DNA of 64,000 nucleotides, from NCBI RefSeq assembly GCF_019649055.1, contig NW_026570230.1, positions 1-64,000 of the forward strand. The letters are read 5' to 3'. Below are positions 10,651 through 28,105 of the stretch, piece after piece. A model generated the notes under the pieces. That model was not told the origin of the DNA and did not search any database. It was given only the letters and a program-made list of their open reading frames with translations. This DNA is from Paramacrobiotus metropolitanus. Its lineage: Eukaryota; Tardigrada; Eutardigrada; Parachela; Macrobiotidae. Position numbers and translations under genes: made by a program. Every line of letters begins with the position of its first letter. Within the stretch, counting starts at the first letter, position 1.

Positions 10651-11542
10651 TCCGTTAGAGTTGCGGGTCGCCGTTCAAGGCGAAGGTCCCCGATTGTTGA
10701 GAGGCTCCTTCTGGGCGCTGCAGGCTACTGTCCGAGCCTGATCCGTCAGTTGGGATTGGGGAAGTTCCCGTTCGTCCGTCTGGGGCAGTCAGCCGAAGTG
10801 CTCTCCTTGTGTGGAAGAGCCAAAAGATAGGGCAAGCGAAGGTGGCAGGGATCGCTTTTGCGATCAACCTGTTGCTACCACAGTCGCTAGACAGCAAAGA
10901 CCAGGTTGTAGCAGAGGCTGCGTTCGCAGTCAATCTGTTTCCAACCACGGGTTCTTCAAGGTTCTCCGCGAAATTATGCCTTTACCGTCTCCTCAAAGGA
11001 TCCGGTGGACAGAAAACCAGACGATCTGCTTACCATGTGACAGGCAAGCACAGAGAGCTCACAGATGACTTTATTGTACTAATAAAGTGGAGCAAATGCC
11101 GCGTGATTGCGGGGAAAAACACAACAAAGCCAATGTCTGGCAGAAAAGTGAGCAGTCAAGTTGCTGCGAGCTAGTTCTAGAGCGTAATGAAATGTAGAGA
11201 AAGAAATGTGCTGGCGGCAACGGCGTCACGCTGTCCAGACACATGGAATGTGAGTGCGCAGACTGGACTCGTATCCAACGCGAGCGAATATACGCTGAGT
11301 CATACAGCGAGAGAGAGGAGCGAGAGAGCAAGTATGCTCAGTGAGTGCGCCCGCGGTGTATCCGCATAGGCGGAGAGTGCAGTGCAGCCACTCACGTACG
11401 TACAAGAGAGGGCGAATCAGCATGTGTGCAGTGATACGCATACGCAAAGTGGCGTATCTATCACGCAGGCTGTCGTGCCTCTAACAACCTTGCTTAGAGT
11501 ACAATAATTTAAAAAGGATAATTCATCCATGATGTTTTGTAG
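10651..11542. other. Region between left element and GTPBP1 exon, no gene seen
   Basis: I see no convincing exon here. Two related segments of about 45 bases (about 10,845-10,890 and 10,905-10,950) look like an old direct duplication. A purine-rich tract GAGAGAGAGGAGCGAGAGAGC lies near 11,310-11,330. The missing N-terminal exons of the GTPBP1-like gene were looked for here and not found. Confidence 0.5.
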
Positions 11543-13988
<2,446 letters not shown>

Positions 13989-14791
13989 TTGAGAGAGACT
14001 GGTTGAACTGTTAGTTTCTGAGAGAGTACGAAGTGGAATTAATTAACTTGTGCGATTTTTTGTATATTCAGGATTTCTTAAGTCTGATTGGGATTAGTCT
14101 TGGAGGTTTTAGCTTTTACTTTTTGTCTCGTAGATTTCTTGTTTTTCTTTGTGTTTGTGAAATGTCTTAGCTTCCGTTGGTTTTATGAATGAGATTTCTA
14201 TTAAAATACAGTTTTGTCGTTGAACTGAAATGCTTTATTACTACTGACTACTGACCTTAAGCTTAAGTGAATGCTCACGTCGAATAAGAATACCGTATAT
14301 GATCATTGGTCGTAAAAAGAGAGTTTGTTTAGGATATTTTAATACAGCTGGAAGCCGAAATTCAGGTGAACAAAATCTTGCTCCTGCAGAGCTATTGGCA
14401 GTTATAATTATCACAGTTTGCAGCTGCTCCATTTTGAGATCCTTTTCTAATTTGGTGGACCGAAAAAATTAAACTTTATCATTCAAAACTGAGCTGTAAA
14501 TGCGTTTCCCGTAAAAAAGTTGCGAACGGTGTCAATAAATTACTGCATTCCTATTTGGCTATCTATCCTTCTCGTTGTGCATCAATAAGAGATTCCGGGA
14601 TTAGGTTCACTCATTTCTACAGTGAGGATGGTGGATACTTTGCTTTTGCCGAGGAATTGCTCGCATTTTGTATGGGTGCGGCGTTAGTGCTGAAATCGAA
14701 AACCATTGAAGCGCTAAAATTTTTTTGCTAGACATACTCGTAAGTGGTACTTTGTATATTGACTGCGAATGGGATTCGGAAAATAATTTCT
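13989..14791. other. Intergenic: 3' flank of GTPBP1 and of the P450 gene
   Basis: The two genes converge here. The stretch is AT-rich and holds the 3' untranslated regions of both; a TATTAAAATACAG segment near 14,200 may serve GTPBP1 polyadenylation. I see no ORF with coding character. Confidence 0.5.
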
Positions 14792-17725
14792 TTATAAATT
14801 TCCGATTGCTGAGTTGCTCGTACCTTCGCCATCAATAGGTTCCAAAGACGGTATGATATTTTCACCCTCTGCCGCGATAACGAAATGCTGTAAGATCGAA
14901 GCGAAAAAGATGAAAATTTCGTGACGGGCGAAGCCTTCTCCGGGACAAGCTCGTTTTCCTATAAGAAAAAAAGGCATCTAAAATGTTTAATCTGCTTGAT
15001 ATTTTCCATCGAAAAGACGACAATTTCCCGGATGACTCTTACGGTTGTTAAAACAGAATCCACAAATATTAATTCCGATACTGCATATAGATATACTATG
15101 TAGGACATTTTAATATATTCCAAAAAATTGATAAGTATCTGTAGTGGATGCGTACCGGTATATAGAAATCTTTATGGTAGAGAATTGTTACTACACAATA
15201 ATTGCAATTTTACCAGTAGGTTACTTACCAACTGAAAATGGCATTATATTCTCGGTTTTCAAATGGTCGACCTTTCCATTGTTGGTCAGTAGTCTTTCGG
15301 GTTGGAATTTTTCGGGATTCGACCACAACTTGGGGTCTTTCATGCAGTACCAGGCAAAACCAAACACAGTAGTATCTAAGACGGAAAATGTTGTTAGTTA
15401 AAAAAGTTTGTGTTGGCAATATTGCCTTGAGATAACAAATTTTTAAAAGTATAGAACTTTATTGTACCTTTAGGAATTATGTAACCCTCAAATTCAACTT
15501 TTTCTGTGGTTTTGTGAGGCATCAGAAATGGTCCAAAGTTAGCACAGCGGAATATTTCTTGCATTGTGGCATCCGTATAAGGAAGACTTATTTTATCCGC
15601 AAAGGTGATAGCTTTTTCCCCGATGACCTCGTCAATTTCCCGTTGGATTTGCTGTTGTACCTCGGGGTAGCATATCATGTACAGCATCGCCCATTGCAGA
15701 AATATCGTTGTTGACTGAAAGCCAGCTGAAACAAGCGCTTAATGAAGATACTGTAGTTGCAGATCGCTACTACTCCTCCTCTTATCCAATACAATTCATG
15801 AACTTACCGGCATACAAATCATATACATTGCGCACAAGTTGTTCCCCTGCAAAATGAAAACATTTGTGGTTATCAAAATTGTTTTATCAATTAACGACTA
15901 TAGCGGTGTTTAAAACCGTGTTTTTATACAAGACTGACCACTAAAGCAGCCGCTATCGTCAGCAATTTGCACGCGCAGGAAAGCATCGATATAATCTCGG
16001 GGATGTTGTGCATCGAATGTTTTCTTATGCTGTTCCAGCAGCTCCTCCACAATACCGAATATCTTGACAAAACGGGATTTCGTCTCGTTGAAGCCGGCTC
16101 GAAAGGGTGGTACAAAGCGCAACCAGGGATAAAAATCCAGTGTCGATGCGTTGGCCAGCTCTTGGAAATTCACAGCAATAATATCGGCACATTCTTTAAA
16201 GCGCGGATCTTCGCTGTGAAAATCGGTGCTGAATAGCAGATATGATATGATGTTCCCAACTGTAACAACAAACAAAACTATTGATAACATTAAAGGCATT
16301 AAGAATATTAACACATTGGATTTTGATACCTTCTGAAACATTTTCTCCGTCTTGAATTCAAAATTTTCTTGCCGTGCTACTCTAGCACATGCAGGTATTG
16401 TACGGATTATACTTACATGCCTTTGCAAAAAACATGCTGTTATCCAGCGGTTCTCCTTCATAATTTGCAAGTGTCTGTAGGGAGTTGCCAATTTCGATTT
16501 CGATGTATTCTTCAACTATGCGTTTTCCAAAACCTAGGGAAGCACTCAACAAATAAGTACGAGTATTATTTACATTACAGGGCTCCAAGCTGATTTTCGT
16601 TTACGAATAAATGATAAAATAAATATTTGTGCATCTATATAGCATCGTATATGTAAGTATGCAAAGGACAGCATTATTACTTTCAACTGGCATGGACAGA
16701 ATTTTCAATTGGCATGCTTCGGCTAATAAATATAGTGTCGTTCTTATGAAACTTACCAAATTCACGCAGTGCTTGTATGGAAAAGTGCCGCTGTTCTTTC
16801 CAAATGTTACCCTCAGACAAAACCGGGCCTGCAAAAATACAGTTTCACTCTTTATTTAATGTACATGTTGTCACCCGGATTTGCTTTTCCGGTATGCATA
16901 TGCGCGCCCGGTATTATAACGCTAAGCTTAAAACCAGTGGTTCTTTAGCAAAAAACCGAGTTCGGAGTATATTTAGTGTTTCTGTCCCTCTTATGTAGTG
17001 GAAACATAAAACTGTAATATTATGACGTCAAACTTCCCACGCATAAATAATTTCATAAGTTTTACTTACCATTTTCCACTTTGAGGCCTAAGTAGTGATC
17101 GGTAACTTTAGGTCGTCCGGCAAAACGTATATCGCGAAATGCTTTTCGTAGCAGATTTGCATCAGCTATAACAATTGTCAGATCCGATCCTAAATAACAA
17201 CTATACAATCCACCGTAGCGCTTAGCGAATTCTTCGAAGGTTTTGAATGGTTGTGCCCGATCGATACCTGCCCACAGAGTAAGTGAAATTTTATCTGTAA
17301 AACGTTTATTTACAGTTTTATGTCGCTTTATTTACAGCTTTATGTCGCTTAAGGATTTCACAAGTGAAGTTACATTACTTACCAACGGTACCGACAAGTG
17401 GCAGCGGAAACGGTCCGTTAGGGAGTCTTCCAAAATATCGTTGCACCAGAATGCAGACATATTGCCAAGTTAAAATAAGAAAAAATACTAAAATGCATAA
17501 AGATGAGCACGTGATGATCCATTTAAATAAACTCCAGTGAAAAAAACCCCATCCAGTCCATATAAGCCGGTTTGTGCCAGACTCCAACAATGACCTTATA
17601 TCGTTGTGCATATGGGTTATGCTCGTATTAGATCTGACAGTTGCGGGAACAGCGGTCGCACAAATGGCACCACATTGCAGTATATAAGCAGGAAATGTTA
17701 TGTTATTAAATAATAGTAAAGACAT
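14792..17725 (-). CDS. Cytochrome P450, microsomal, clan-2-like
   Basis: Nine exons on the minus strand: 17,383-17,725, 17,070-17,294, 16,757-16,828, 16,417-16,533, 15,939-16,259, 15,808-15,846, 15,468-15,725, 15,229-15,375 and 14,792-14,958. They sum to 1,689 bases (562 residues plus stop). A membrane anchor lies at about residues 66-95, followed by a proline-rich hinge (LPNGPFPLP). Also visible are the helix C motif WKEQRHF, the helix I motif AGFQSTT, the helix K ExxR (EIFR), the PERL motif and the heme loop FSVGKRACPG with the cysteine ligand. It would be a heme monooxygenase on the ER membrane fed by P450 reductase. The 60-odd residues before the anchor are longer than usual. The exact family and substrate cannot be told. 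Confidence 0.93.
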
Positions 17726-18437
17726 AGGAGAGGATAGCAGATTTGTCGTAATTTCGTTTCCTAATAAACCGAAAAATTGGCATGTTTAACAATAAAAAAA
17801 CGGAATGCCGATCTTTTGTACCAGTACTAGTAATAACGATTTACTCGCCAAAACCATAAGCAACGTACTATGGCGCTTATACACTGTTACCTCGATGCAC
17901 GGGCTCCGGTCGACAAAACTAGAATCTTTGGTTTCGCGAAAAGCAATCAGGATCCCGATTCTACGGTACGCACTTTTTTAACGTCGCTTAGGCAGCTTTT
18001 AAACGTTGAATGGCGCTGCCGGGTACATAAACAATGCACTGGTGAGATGTCGCAGCTACACATAGTTTCAGTATACTTATGGAGCCGTTTTTGACATACA
18101 AAAAGACGTCTCCAACTATGGCGCTTGAACGTGCTAAACGTGTCCAGAAGCGTACCAAAAACTCGGAGAAACAACGTTCGCCATTCATTTCTTTAATTAC
18201 GATATCGTACCCGGATTCCATCAGTAAAAAGCAAACAAAAATTAACAAATTTAATACCACTTTAAAAAATACATCAAACACGAAGAAAAATGAAACAAAA
18301 AGCCATACTCTGGGGTACCATCTAAAATCACAAATTTATTGATTTTCTAGTCACTGGGCGCGCTGGTAATAAAATTCAAAAACACGTTTTACAAACCAAA
18401 CAAGAAACGTCTGACAATATTGTCGAAAATCTAATCC
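17726..18437. other. Intergenic, 5' flank of the P450 gene
   Basis: Short ORFs occur on both strands but none has a domain, splice context or biased composition that I trust. It presumably holds the P450 promoter. Confidence 0.4.
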
Positions 18438-19139
18438 TTAAATTGGTAATCTGGCACCTTCGAAGGCTTTCTTCCACGCATTCATCGTACGATACAGCCG
18501 ATTACCGCTTGCCACCTTGTATCTGAGCCCATCCAAATGCACTGCATAAGAAAATCAGGCAGATATTAAAAAATCTAACAGTTTTTGCTATATAGCAGAT
18601 ACACAGAAACTCACTCTTTAGTGCTCCGATGCAATCCAGTTGCACAATTTGCATCATTCCTGTTGGTTGATGTTGCTGATTACTGCCGACCGCCCGCAGT
18701 TTCTTCTGCTCTTCAGTCAACGATATCGTTATCTGCTAAAAAAACAATCAAAATTTAAATGCTCCTTCATTTCCTTCTTACCTATCGTTTCAAAACTGCT
18801 GTAGATTTTCAGTAATTTCTGGAATACTTAATCAACTGGCTATATAGCCGAAGTGCATTTTAACCATTTACCAAGCTGTTTCAGAACTAGCGATCAAGGC
18901 ATCGAGCTCTAAATAAGGAATGCGTGCAAATAATATGTGAGTTTTAATCAGCAATATTGCCTTTATTTTTTCAAAGGCTAATATGACTTTTTATAGTAAA
19001 CAAGCTCTAAAACTAATTTTTAATTCTTATTCGTAAACTTACTTTTGAGCAACTCTGCATCATCTGTGGTAGCGACGATATCGTCAAGAATCGGATTCAC
19101 GTGTTGCGGACTTCGCAGGGCACTAGAGAGTGCGGCCAT
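18438..19139 (-). CDS. Small unrecognised protein, multi-exon
   Basis: A start ATG lies at 19,139 (MAALSSALRSPQHVNP), with exon 1 at 19,043-19,139. A second segment near 18,873-18,910 continues in frame as KLDALIASSETA. A later exon, 18,615-18,735, has ITISLTEEQKKLRAVG and VQLDCIGALK, and the last, 18,438-18,541, ends GNRLYRTMNAWKKAFEGARLPI and a stop. The product would be 115-130 residues, soluble, with helix-forming stretches. A further exon (about 18,783-18,819, minus-strand frame KLLKIYSSFETI) fits between them by content, but its frame does not join with the splice sites I can see. I do not recognise the family. Confidence 0.6.
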
Positions 19140-19190
19140 TTGTCGTAAAATGCAACTTTCTTATCGTTTTTCTTGGCATCTGCTTTACGC

Positions 19191-19500
19191 TTTCATACGG
19201 ATACCGCCTAATAAATAAGAATGCAAAATTAATATAATGCAATTAGCAAAAACAGCTAGCTCAGTTAGATCATGCGATATCGCAGATTTCCCTGTAATAC
19301 AAAGCCTACAATCTATAACAACTACAGGAAGCGCAACAGAAGAAATTAATTTTATTCGTTTACCTTCTGCATGGCAGGCTGGATTAGGGAAACTTCTTCG
19401 TCTTTTTCATCTTCGAGGCTGGCCGGATACAGACGATTATCGTCAAGCTGCGCGTTGAAACGGGTTGCCCTGGCATGAAGAGATGGTCGTAGCGCAGATA
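19191..19500 (-). other. Possible short coding exons just upstream of the small gene
   Basis: On the minus strand a frame at about 19,386-19,500 reads FNAQLDDNRLYPAS and then DEKDEEVSLIQPAMQK, and ends at a GT donor. An acceptor near 19,212 would add AVSV and a stop. The composition is coding-like, but I cannot find a start. It could be the end of a separate small gene or an upstream ORF in the leader of the gene at 18,438-19,139. Confidence 0.3.
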
Positions 19501-21749
19501 GCGGACTAAACTAAAGTTCTCCGAACAGTTTAACGAGCGATGCCTTCGTCGATTTGCACAGGACGACAAGAGCGACAAACAGGCTTATTCAGATCGTCGT
19601 GCCGTTCCGAAGCAGTCGATCGCCATGTTTGCGATATCGCAGTTGAATTTTTCCAGAAAAGCGAAAACAAAAAAATATAATTTCTCAAAACGGGATGACA
19701 ATAACAAAAACGAACTGTAGAACCAGGAGCTGAAAGACAAAAATATGGATTCACTCTGCAGCGAAGCAAACAGCCAAACACGACTGAATTTTCAGTTGCA
19801 AAAACCATGCCGGGTGCACTGACTCTGAACCAAGTACTGCCACGCTACTAACAAATACACTTGCTCTGGTTTGACTCTGCGGCTTTGGAAAGATCTTTGA
19901 TTTGGCCGAAACACAGATTTCGATAGAATACAGTATTAATTAACACAAAGAATGTGTAACAAGACGATATCGTCAGTGATACTAATAATTTGAATATTTC
20001 ATAATGAGGGAATGAAGGATAAAAAAAATTTGAATCAATGAAAAGTACAGAGTACGCAGCAAGATTATTTCCTGGTTTTACCCAGTGAGTGGCAGTTACT
20101 CAGCAGATTCAGCACGGGCCTGCACGGCACATGTGCAGCACCTGCTTACTACGGCCTGCGAGCGGCTCAAAAAACAAACGGTGCTAACGCCTGCATTTCG
20201 ACACACATTGCACACCACTGGACATCTACTGTACGTATAGTTTTTTACCGTGTAGAATCGGGGATATGCCTTACAACATTCAATGCTAGTAGTTTTTAAA
20301 AAACAATTTTTATGACACTAAGGCAGACAGACGTATTGTCTCACGACTGAAAGCAGAAACCGTTTGAAATTATACATACGGTGAAAACGTTAACATTTTA
20401 GATAAGCCTGTTTTTTACCCAACTTTTATACTAAAACTGTTTGGCAGATATGCGTACAGTCTAGTATTACTACAGATTTTCTGCCGACAGCGGTGGATAG
20501 CTCATTGCAGTAGAATCTGTTGTGCATAATCCACCAAAAAATAACAACGTACTAAGTACGGTATTCTGCAGATGTGAATCCTGGCGTACACGTCAACCGC
20601 TCTGATTTCGGCAATTTCCACACTTACATTGCTAGCTTGCATTGTGCGAAGACTGACCATGCATTTCATAAACAGCGTTCTTTTAACGATTATTAGTGGG
20701 TACATACGATACTCTGACTAAGATTTCGCTGGAAGCAAAAGCTGTTAGGCAGCATTCGCAGTTTATGCATTATAGCCACAATTACGCCGGTCTCTACTGG
20801 TACTGATTGGGGTATAACCCATAACCGCCGCGGTTTTTACGTTTACAGAAAAAAATCCCACACGTTTATGCAGACTAATTAGGTACACTGGCGTATTACT
20901 TTCCCACGTCTGATCGTCCCGGCCGCATGATGATATTATAATAATCCTCCCAGACTTCTCGCTGTAACTTTAACTTTTTATTGTTTAGGACATAATACAA
21001 ATGCTATTATGGCATTTTTCATTTTATTATTTATGTAATGGTGTGTTTTAAAGTCATTGTTTTTACTCTGTAGAGCTAAATGCAATACGTATAATTCAAT
21101 TTTTAAGCAGACCTAATGTCTAGTGCCTGTTTGTGCATTAAAGTGCAACCTAATATAGATTAGATAAAGACTTAAATTAAACGCAATAACACTTACCAAT
21201 AGAAACTAAGAAATTGGTAAATATTTATTAGCAAATTCGTACTTTATATAATACGCTAAAAAAATCAACGCTATCAAAGCGTGCGGCAAAACCGCTCAGC
21301 CAATATTGACGCCTCGGAGCAAAAAGCCTACAGCAGAATTTTATTGTATCAAGTGATACGTTCGGTTTAACGGCAATAATTGTATGAATGACCTACCATC
21401 GTCGGGGCTGGGAAACCGTCTGCCAGGCTTAGTGTGTTAAAAGGTTTTTCAACTATAAGCTTTTCGGATAAAACTGCAAAAATATGCATAAGCTTGAAGA
21501 ATTAGATTAAAGTTTTCTTTTGTGCAAGGTTATAATAATCAACCTGATATTAATTATAAATTTATAATCATGGCAACGGGCCGGAAACAAACACCTGCTG
21601 TTTACCAAGAACAAGAAGATGGAGCGGAGAGGTGAAACAAACCTGTTTTTACTCAGTTCTTGTAGTGCAACTCATAAAGCAGTGGAAGAGGGCTTAAAAG
21701 GGTTTTTGTTTTTCTTTTTAGAAAAAGTGCACTGATTCGCTCTATAAGC
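19501..21749. other. Intergenic, 2.2 kb, no gene seen
   Basis: The stretch is AT-rich with scattered short ORFs and no conserved motif or splice-consistent exon. It should include the promoter of the SLC18B1-like gene near its right end. Confidence 0.5.
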
Positions 21750-24528
21750 ATGCTGAGTGCCGAAGAACGATCTCTTCTTCCCGTGGTTGCAAATGCGCCG
21801 AACGGGGAACGGGAACTCTCCCGGCAAGAAATTACGGTTATTGTTGTGTGTTCCTGTACAACCGTGGTGGTCAATCTCGGTGTAGGCTCCATGCCGCTGC
21901 TGATTCCCATTGAGGTTAGCTAAAAATATTTTCTGAGCTCATGAGTGCTATAATAACGGTAATAATAATCTTGCAGATAGTGAAGAAAAATTACGCTTAC
22001 ACCTGGACTGGGGTGCTCTTTTTACTCTATGGAATCAACGTTGCGACCTGTGAGTTACTGCAGTCCAAAATAGTAAGCAATATAATTTTGATTAATTCTT
22101 ATACCACCGGTTTCCGGTTAATTACTGTATTACGAGACGAAATAAGAGATTATTCGCTAAACTTATCTACCAACCCTCGTATAAATATCATGCCTAATAG
22201 ACTAACATGTATCCCTGCTAAAAAGTTTTCAACCATTTCACAGGTTCCTTTTCTCGGCACCAAACGAGCATTTTTAATAAGTTCCTCCATTTTAGCGGCA
22301 TGCTATGCCAGCTTTGGGTAAGCAAGGCATATAAGTATTGTAATAAAATTCCATTTTATATGGCACAAGTTATTATTTACAGCCATGGCATTAGCTAATT
22401 CCTTCTGCTAACAATTATCAAAGTTATCCTTATGAAAGTAAGCTACTTAGTACGGTTGATGTCGCGAAAGGATCACCGGCACAAGTGCAAGTATTTTTAT
22501 TTACTAGGCTTTTAGATCTAACCAGCGAGGAAAGTGTTTTTGCTGGACTAGCGTGTTTTATCCGTATAATCGAAGGGTTGTGCTACTCAGGTACGACCGT
22601 ACGAGTAGTCTTCCATACGTCGAATTTGCAGTTACCTAATAAATTTAACAGTTACATACTTATTGCTTTAAAAACTCGATTTGAATGTGTATTTCAGGAA
22701 TCATGAATGCAGTCTTCACAATTTTGTGCCTTACTGTACCGACAAGGGCGATATTGGGCATAGTAGGTATTAGACAATTATGGTAGATGTACATCAACCG
22801 GCAAAATATCCCTACTTAATCCGTATCCCGTAGAGTATGTGGATATCATGTTCAGATGCTGTAATTTTTTTCTTTCAGAGTTTGATTGATGGATTGACAT
22901 GTGTCGGGTATTCTTTGGGACCACTTTTTTCTGGAATACTTTTTGAAGTAACCATAAATTATGTATTACAGTAGCCCATTTGCGCAGTGTCTGCGCAGTG
23001 TTTGCGCAGTGTCCATCAGTACCCGTATAGAATATTTATATACACATACAGTAGTAGGTTAATATAATATCCGTACATCATTAACATCATTAAATCTAAT
23101 TAGCTTTTTAAGTGTCAGTTTCTTAATAATTCTGCAGATCTCTGGATTTATTCTGCCATACATAATCATCGCTGCACTAATGGCTGTTTGTTCGATAATG
23201 GGAACAATTTCCCTCCCGCCCGTTGCAGGTAAGTGAATGCCACGGGAAAATAATTCAGTTTTACCGATTCTGCTTGCCCCTTCTTTAAATACTGCTTGCA
23301 ATATACACGACGTAGATAGCAAAAATCGTATTTTTTGTCATCGCACTAACGATTACGAGCAACTTAAAAACCATGCACAGTTTTGCAGAAGAAAAGATTT
23401 AGCATTTTAGGAAATCTTGCCGCTGGAATGTCAGGGCCTCTGAAGGTCGTATCCAGAGATGCACAGTTTTATGGTTGTACGGTTGTTGCTTTTGCAATGG
23501 GAAATTTTGTGGGATTCATGGAGGCCACGTTAGAAGTTTATTTAGCTCAGGTGAAACTTTTTTATACGAGCATGAAGACTACGCATATGTTTTGCAGTAA
23601 ATACAGTAAGTACCTTACAGGTGTAATTAATGTACAAGTAATTGCGTAGTATAAGGGAACTAATTACTAACGATAAATACCGATACATTTTGTCCGGTTG
23701 TTGTCACAAGCAGCGTTAAAGATTCTCAGAAGTCAGCGGCACAGTGAAACTGCGCTGCGGTGAACTGATCCGATAAACACGGTAATTTAGTAAAATTTCA
23801 TTATTAATATTGTATGCTTGTTGGTGTATTGTAGTTCGACCGAGGCTCAACCGTGGAAGGAGCGGTATTTTTTGCAATGTGGTTTAGTGCCGCAGTAGTA
23901 TCCCCGCTCTGGGGATACATTCTGCGAAAAGCCGGGAATAGCCACGTATTCCTTTTAGCTGGCCCGTTTATCGAAGCGACTGTTTTCATATTTTTCGGCC
24001 CTCTTCCGGGCCTCGATGCTGTCGGTCGGCATCTGGGTTTGTCCATAACGTGCTTGATTATTATGGCCGCCACCACATCGATGTCCCTTCTCGCCAGCAT
24101 TAACATCATGATCGAAAGAGCTGAGTAAGACAAATCCGCTTTTACTAAGTTTCCATTGGCATTTCTCGTTGGTTGCAGAAACGATGGCATCGAAACGAGC
24201 ATCCATACATACGCATTCATATCCGCCATTTGGTTGACGTCTCTCTACTTTGGGTAAATACAGACTATTAAACACTCTAATATCGATAATAATTTGATTG
24301 TTAGTTAGGGTCCTGCTTAAACGTAAGGCTGATTTCACTAATCAGTAACAATTTTTTCGGTATGCTGTTTATAGGGAAGCCATTGGAGCGATAATCAGCG
24401 GAAGTATACTGGATAAGTACGATTATGGATGCGTTGCGATTTCCGCCGTTGTAACAGAACTGCTGTTGGGAATCTTAGCTAGTGCATTAATATTACTTCC
24501 GTGGAAAAAAATTGAGTGCAGTGTCTGA
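21750..24528 (+). CDS. SLC18B1: MFS transporter, SLC18B1-like
   Basis: Eleven exons: 21,750-21,914, 21,977-22,072, 22,244-22,317, 22,508-22,590, 22,698-22,762, 22,879-22,947, 23,138-23,228, 23,381-23,550, 23,835-24,124, 24,179-24,253 and 24,375-24,528. They sum to 1,332 bases (443 residues). The product is hydrophobic throughout with about 12 membrane helices. The loop after helix 2 is basic, and the helix-4 region reads FAGLACFIRIIEGLCYSG. A typical helix 5/6 segment (DGLTCVGYSLGPLFSG) and C-terminal helices rich in small residues (GEAIGAIISGSILDKYDYG) follow. SLC18B1 proteins are proton-coupled polyamine carriers of vesicles (known of the family). Exon 5 uses the donor GTAGGT, the only one that keeps frame; exon 8 must start at 23,381 for the same reason. 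Confidence 0.87.
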
Positions 24529-24617
24529 AAAAGTTTTGCAATAACTACAACGCGACGGCAGTTTCATGAAACTTTCGAATAGTCGTATTAATGTGTTCAT
24601 AGATCAACCACAAAAAC

Positions 24618-24623
24618 AATAAA
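24618..24623 (+). terminator. Polyadenylation signal of the SLC18B1-like gene
   Basis: An AATAAA hexamer sits 90 bases after the stop codon of the transporter gene. Confidence 0.55.
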
Positions 24624-24839
24624 AGGGGACCAGCATAACGAACCCCGACAAAAGAGTTCCATTAAAGAAAAACCATCGATATAAAACATGGAAAACAGAT
24701 GACTATACTATGTAGCTGCAACTAAAGTCATTGGCATTTCAAAACAACCATATGGATACCGGAAAATTTTTAAAACCATAAAGCAGAAATTGCAAGTGCG
24801 CACAGCATACATACAATCAAGTAAACACAACAAACACAT

Positions 24840-24952
24840 TTACCGGTGCGACGAAATAAGTTTAGCCGGGGAAACATCCAGAACATTTGGTTGCGGGCTC
24901 CCGTGACCCGTGCTTCGGCTACCCGACGAAGAAGCTACACTTCGGGATTCCT
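24840..24952 (-). other. Possible extra 3' exon of the KDM4 gene
   Basis: After an acceptor (TTTTTTTACCAG) the minus strand is open for about 36 codons, reading ESRSVASSSGSRSTGHG and ending LISSHR and a stop. It is Ser-rich like the KDM4 tail. It is in phase 0 with a GTGAGG donor that directly follows the KDM4 TAG stop codon. It may be a 3' UTR exon, an alternative C terminus, or chance. Confidence 0.35.
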
Positions 24953-25100
24953 GGTAAAAAAAAATCCACATCTGCTCAACTGTGCAACACTTAGAAAAAC
25001 AATTCCGATACATGTATATACGCAATTAAAATTTTCTCACCCACAGAAAGGCTGAACCAAATTTTTATCAATTAAAAATCCCCTGCAGTTATTGCCTCAC

Positions 25101-28105
<3,005 letters not shown>

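Noticed and set aside
10655-10948. 97-codon minus-strand ORF upstream of GTPBP1
   Set aside because: No domain, and it covers a small direct duplication; composition is not convincing.
10809-11174. 121-codon plus-strand ORF as the missing GTPBP1 N terminus
   Set aside because: It has no similarity to the known family N terminus and no donor in the needed phase.
17870-18342. Short ORFs between the P450 and the small gene
   Set aside because: Low-complexity Lys/Asn/Thr-rich or frame shadows, no splice support.
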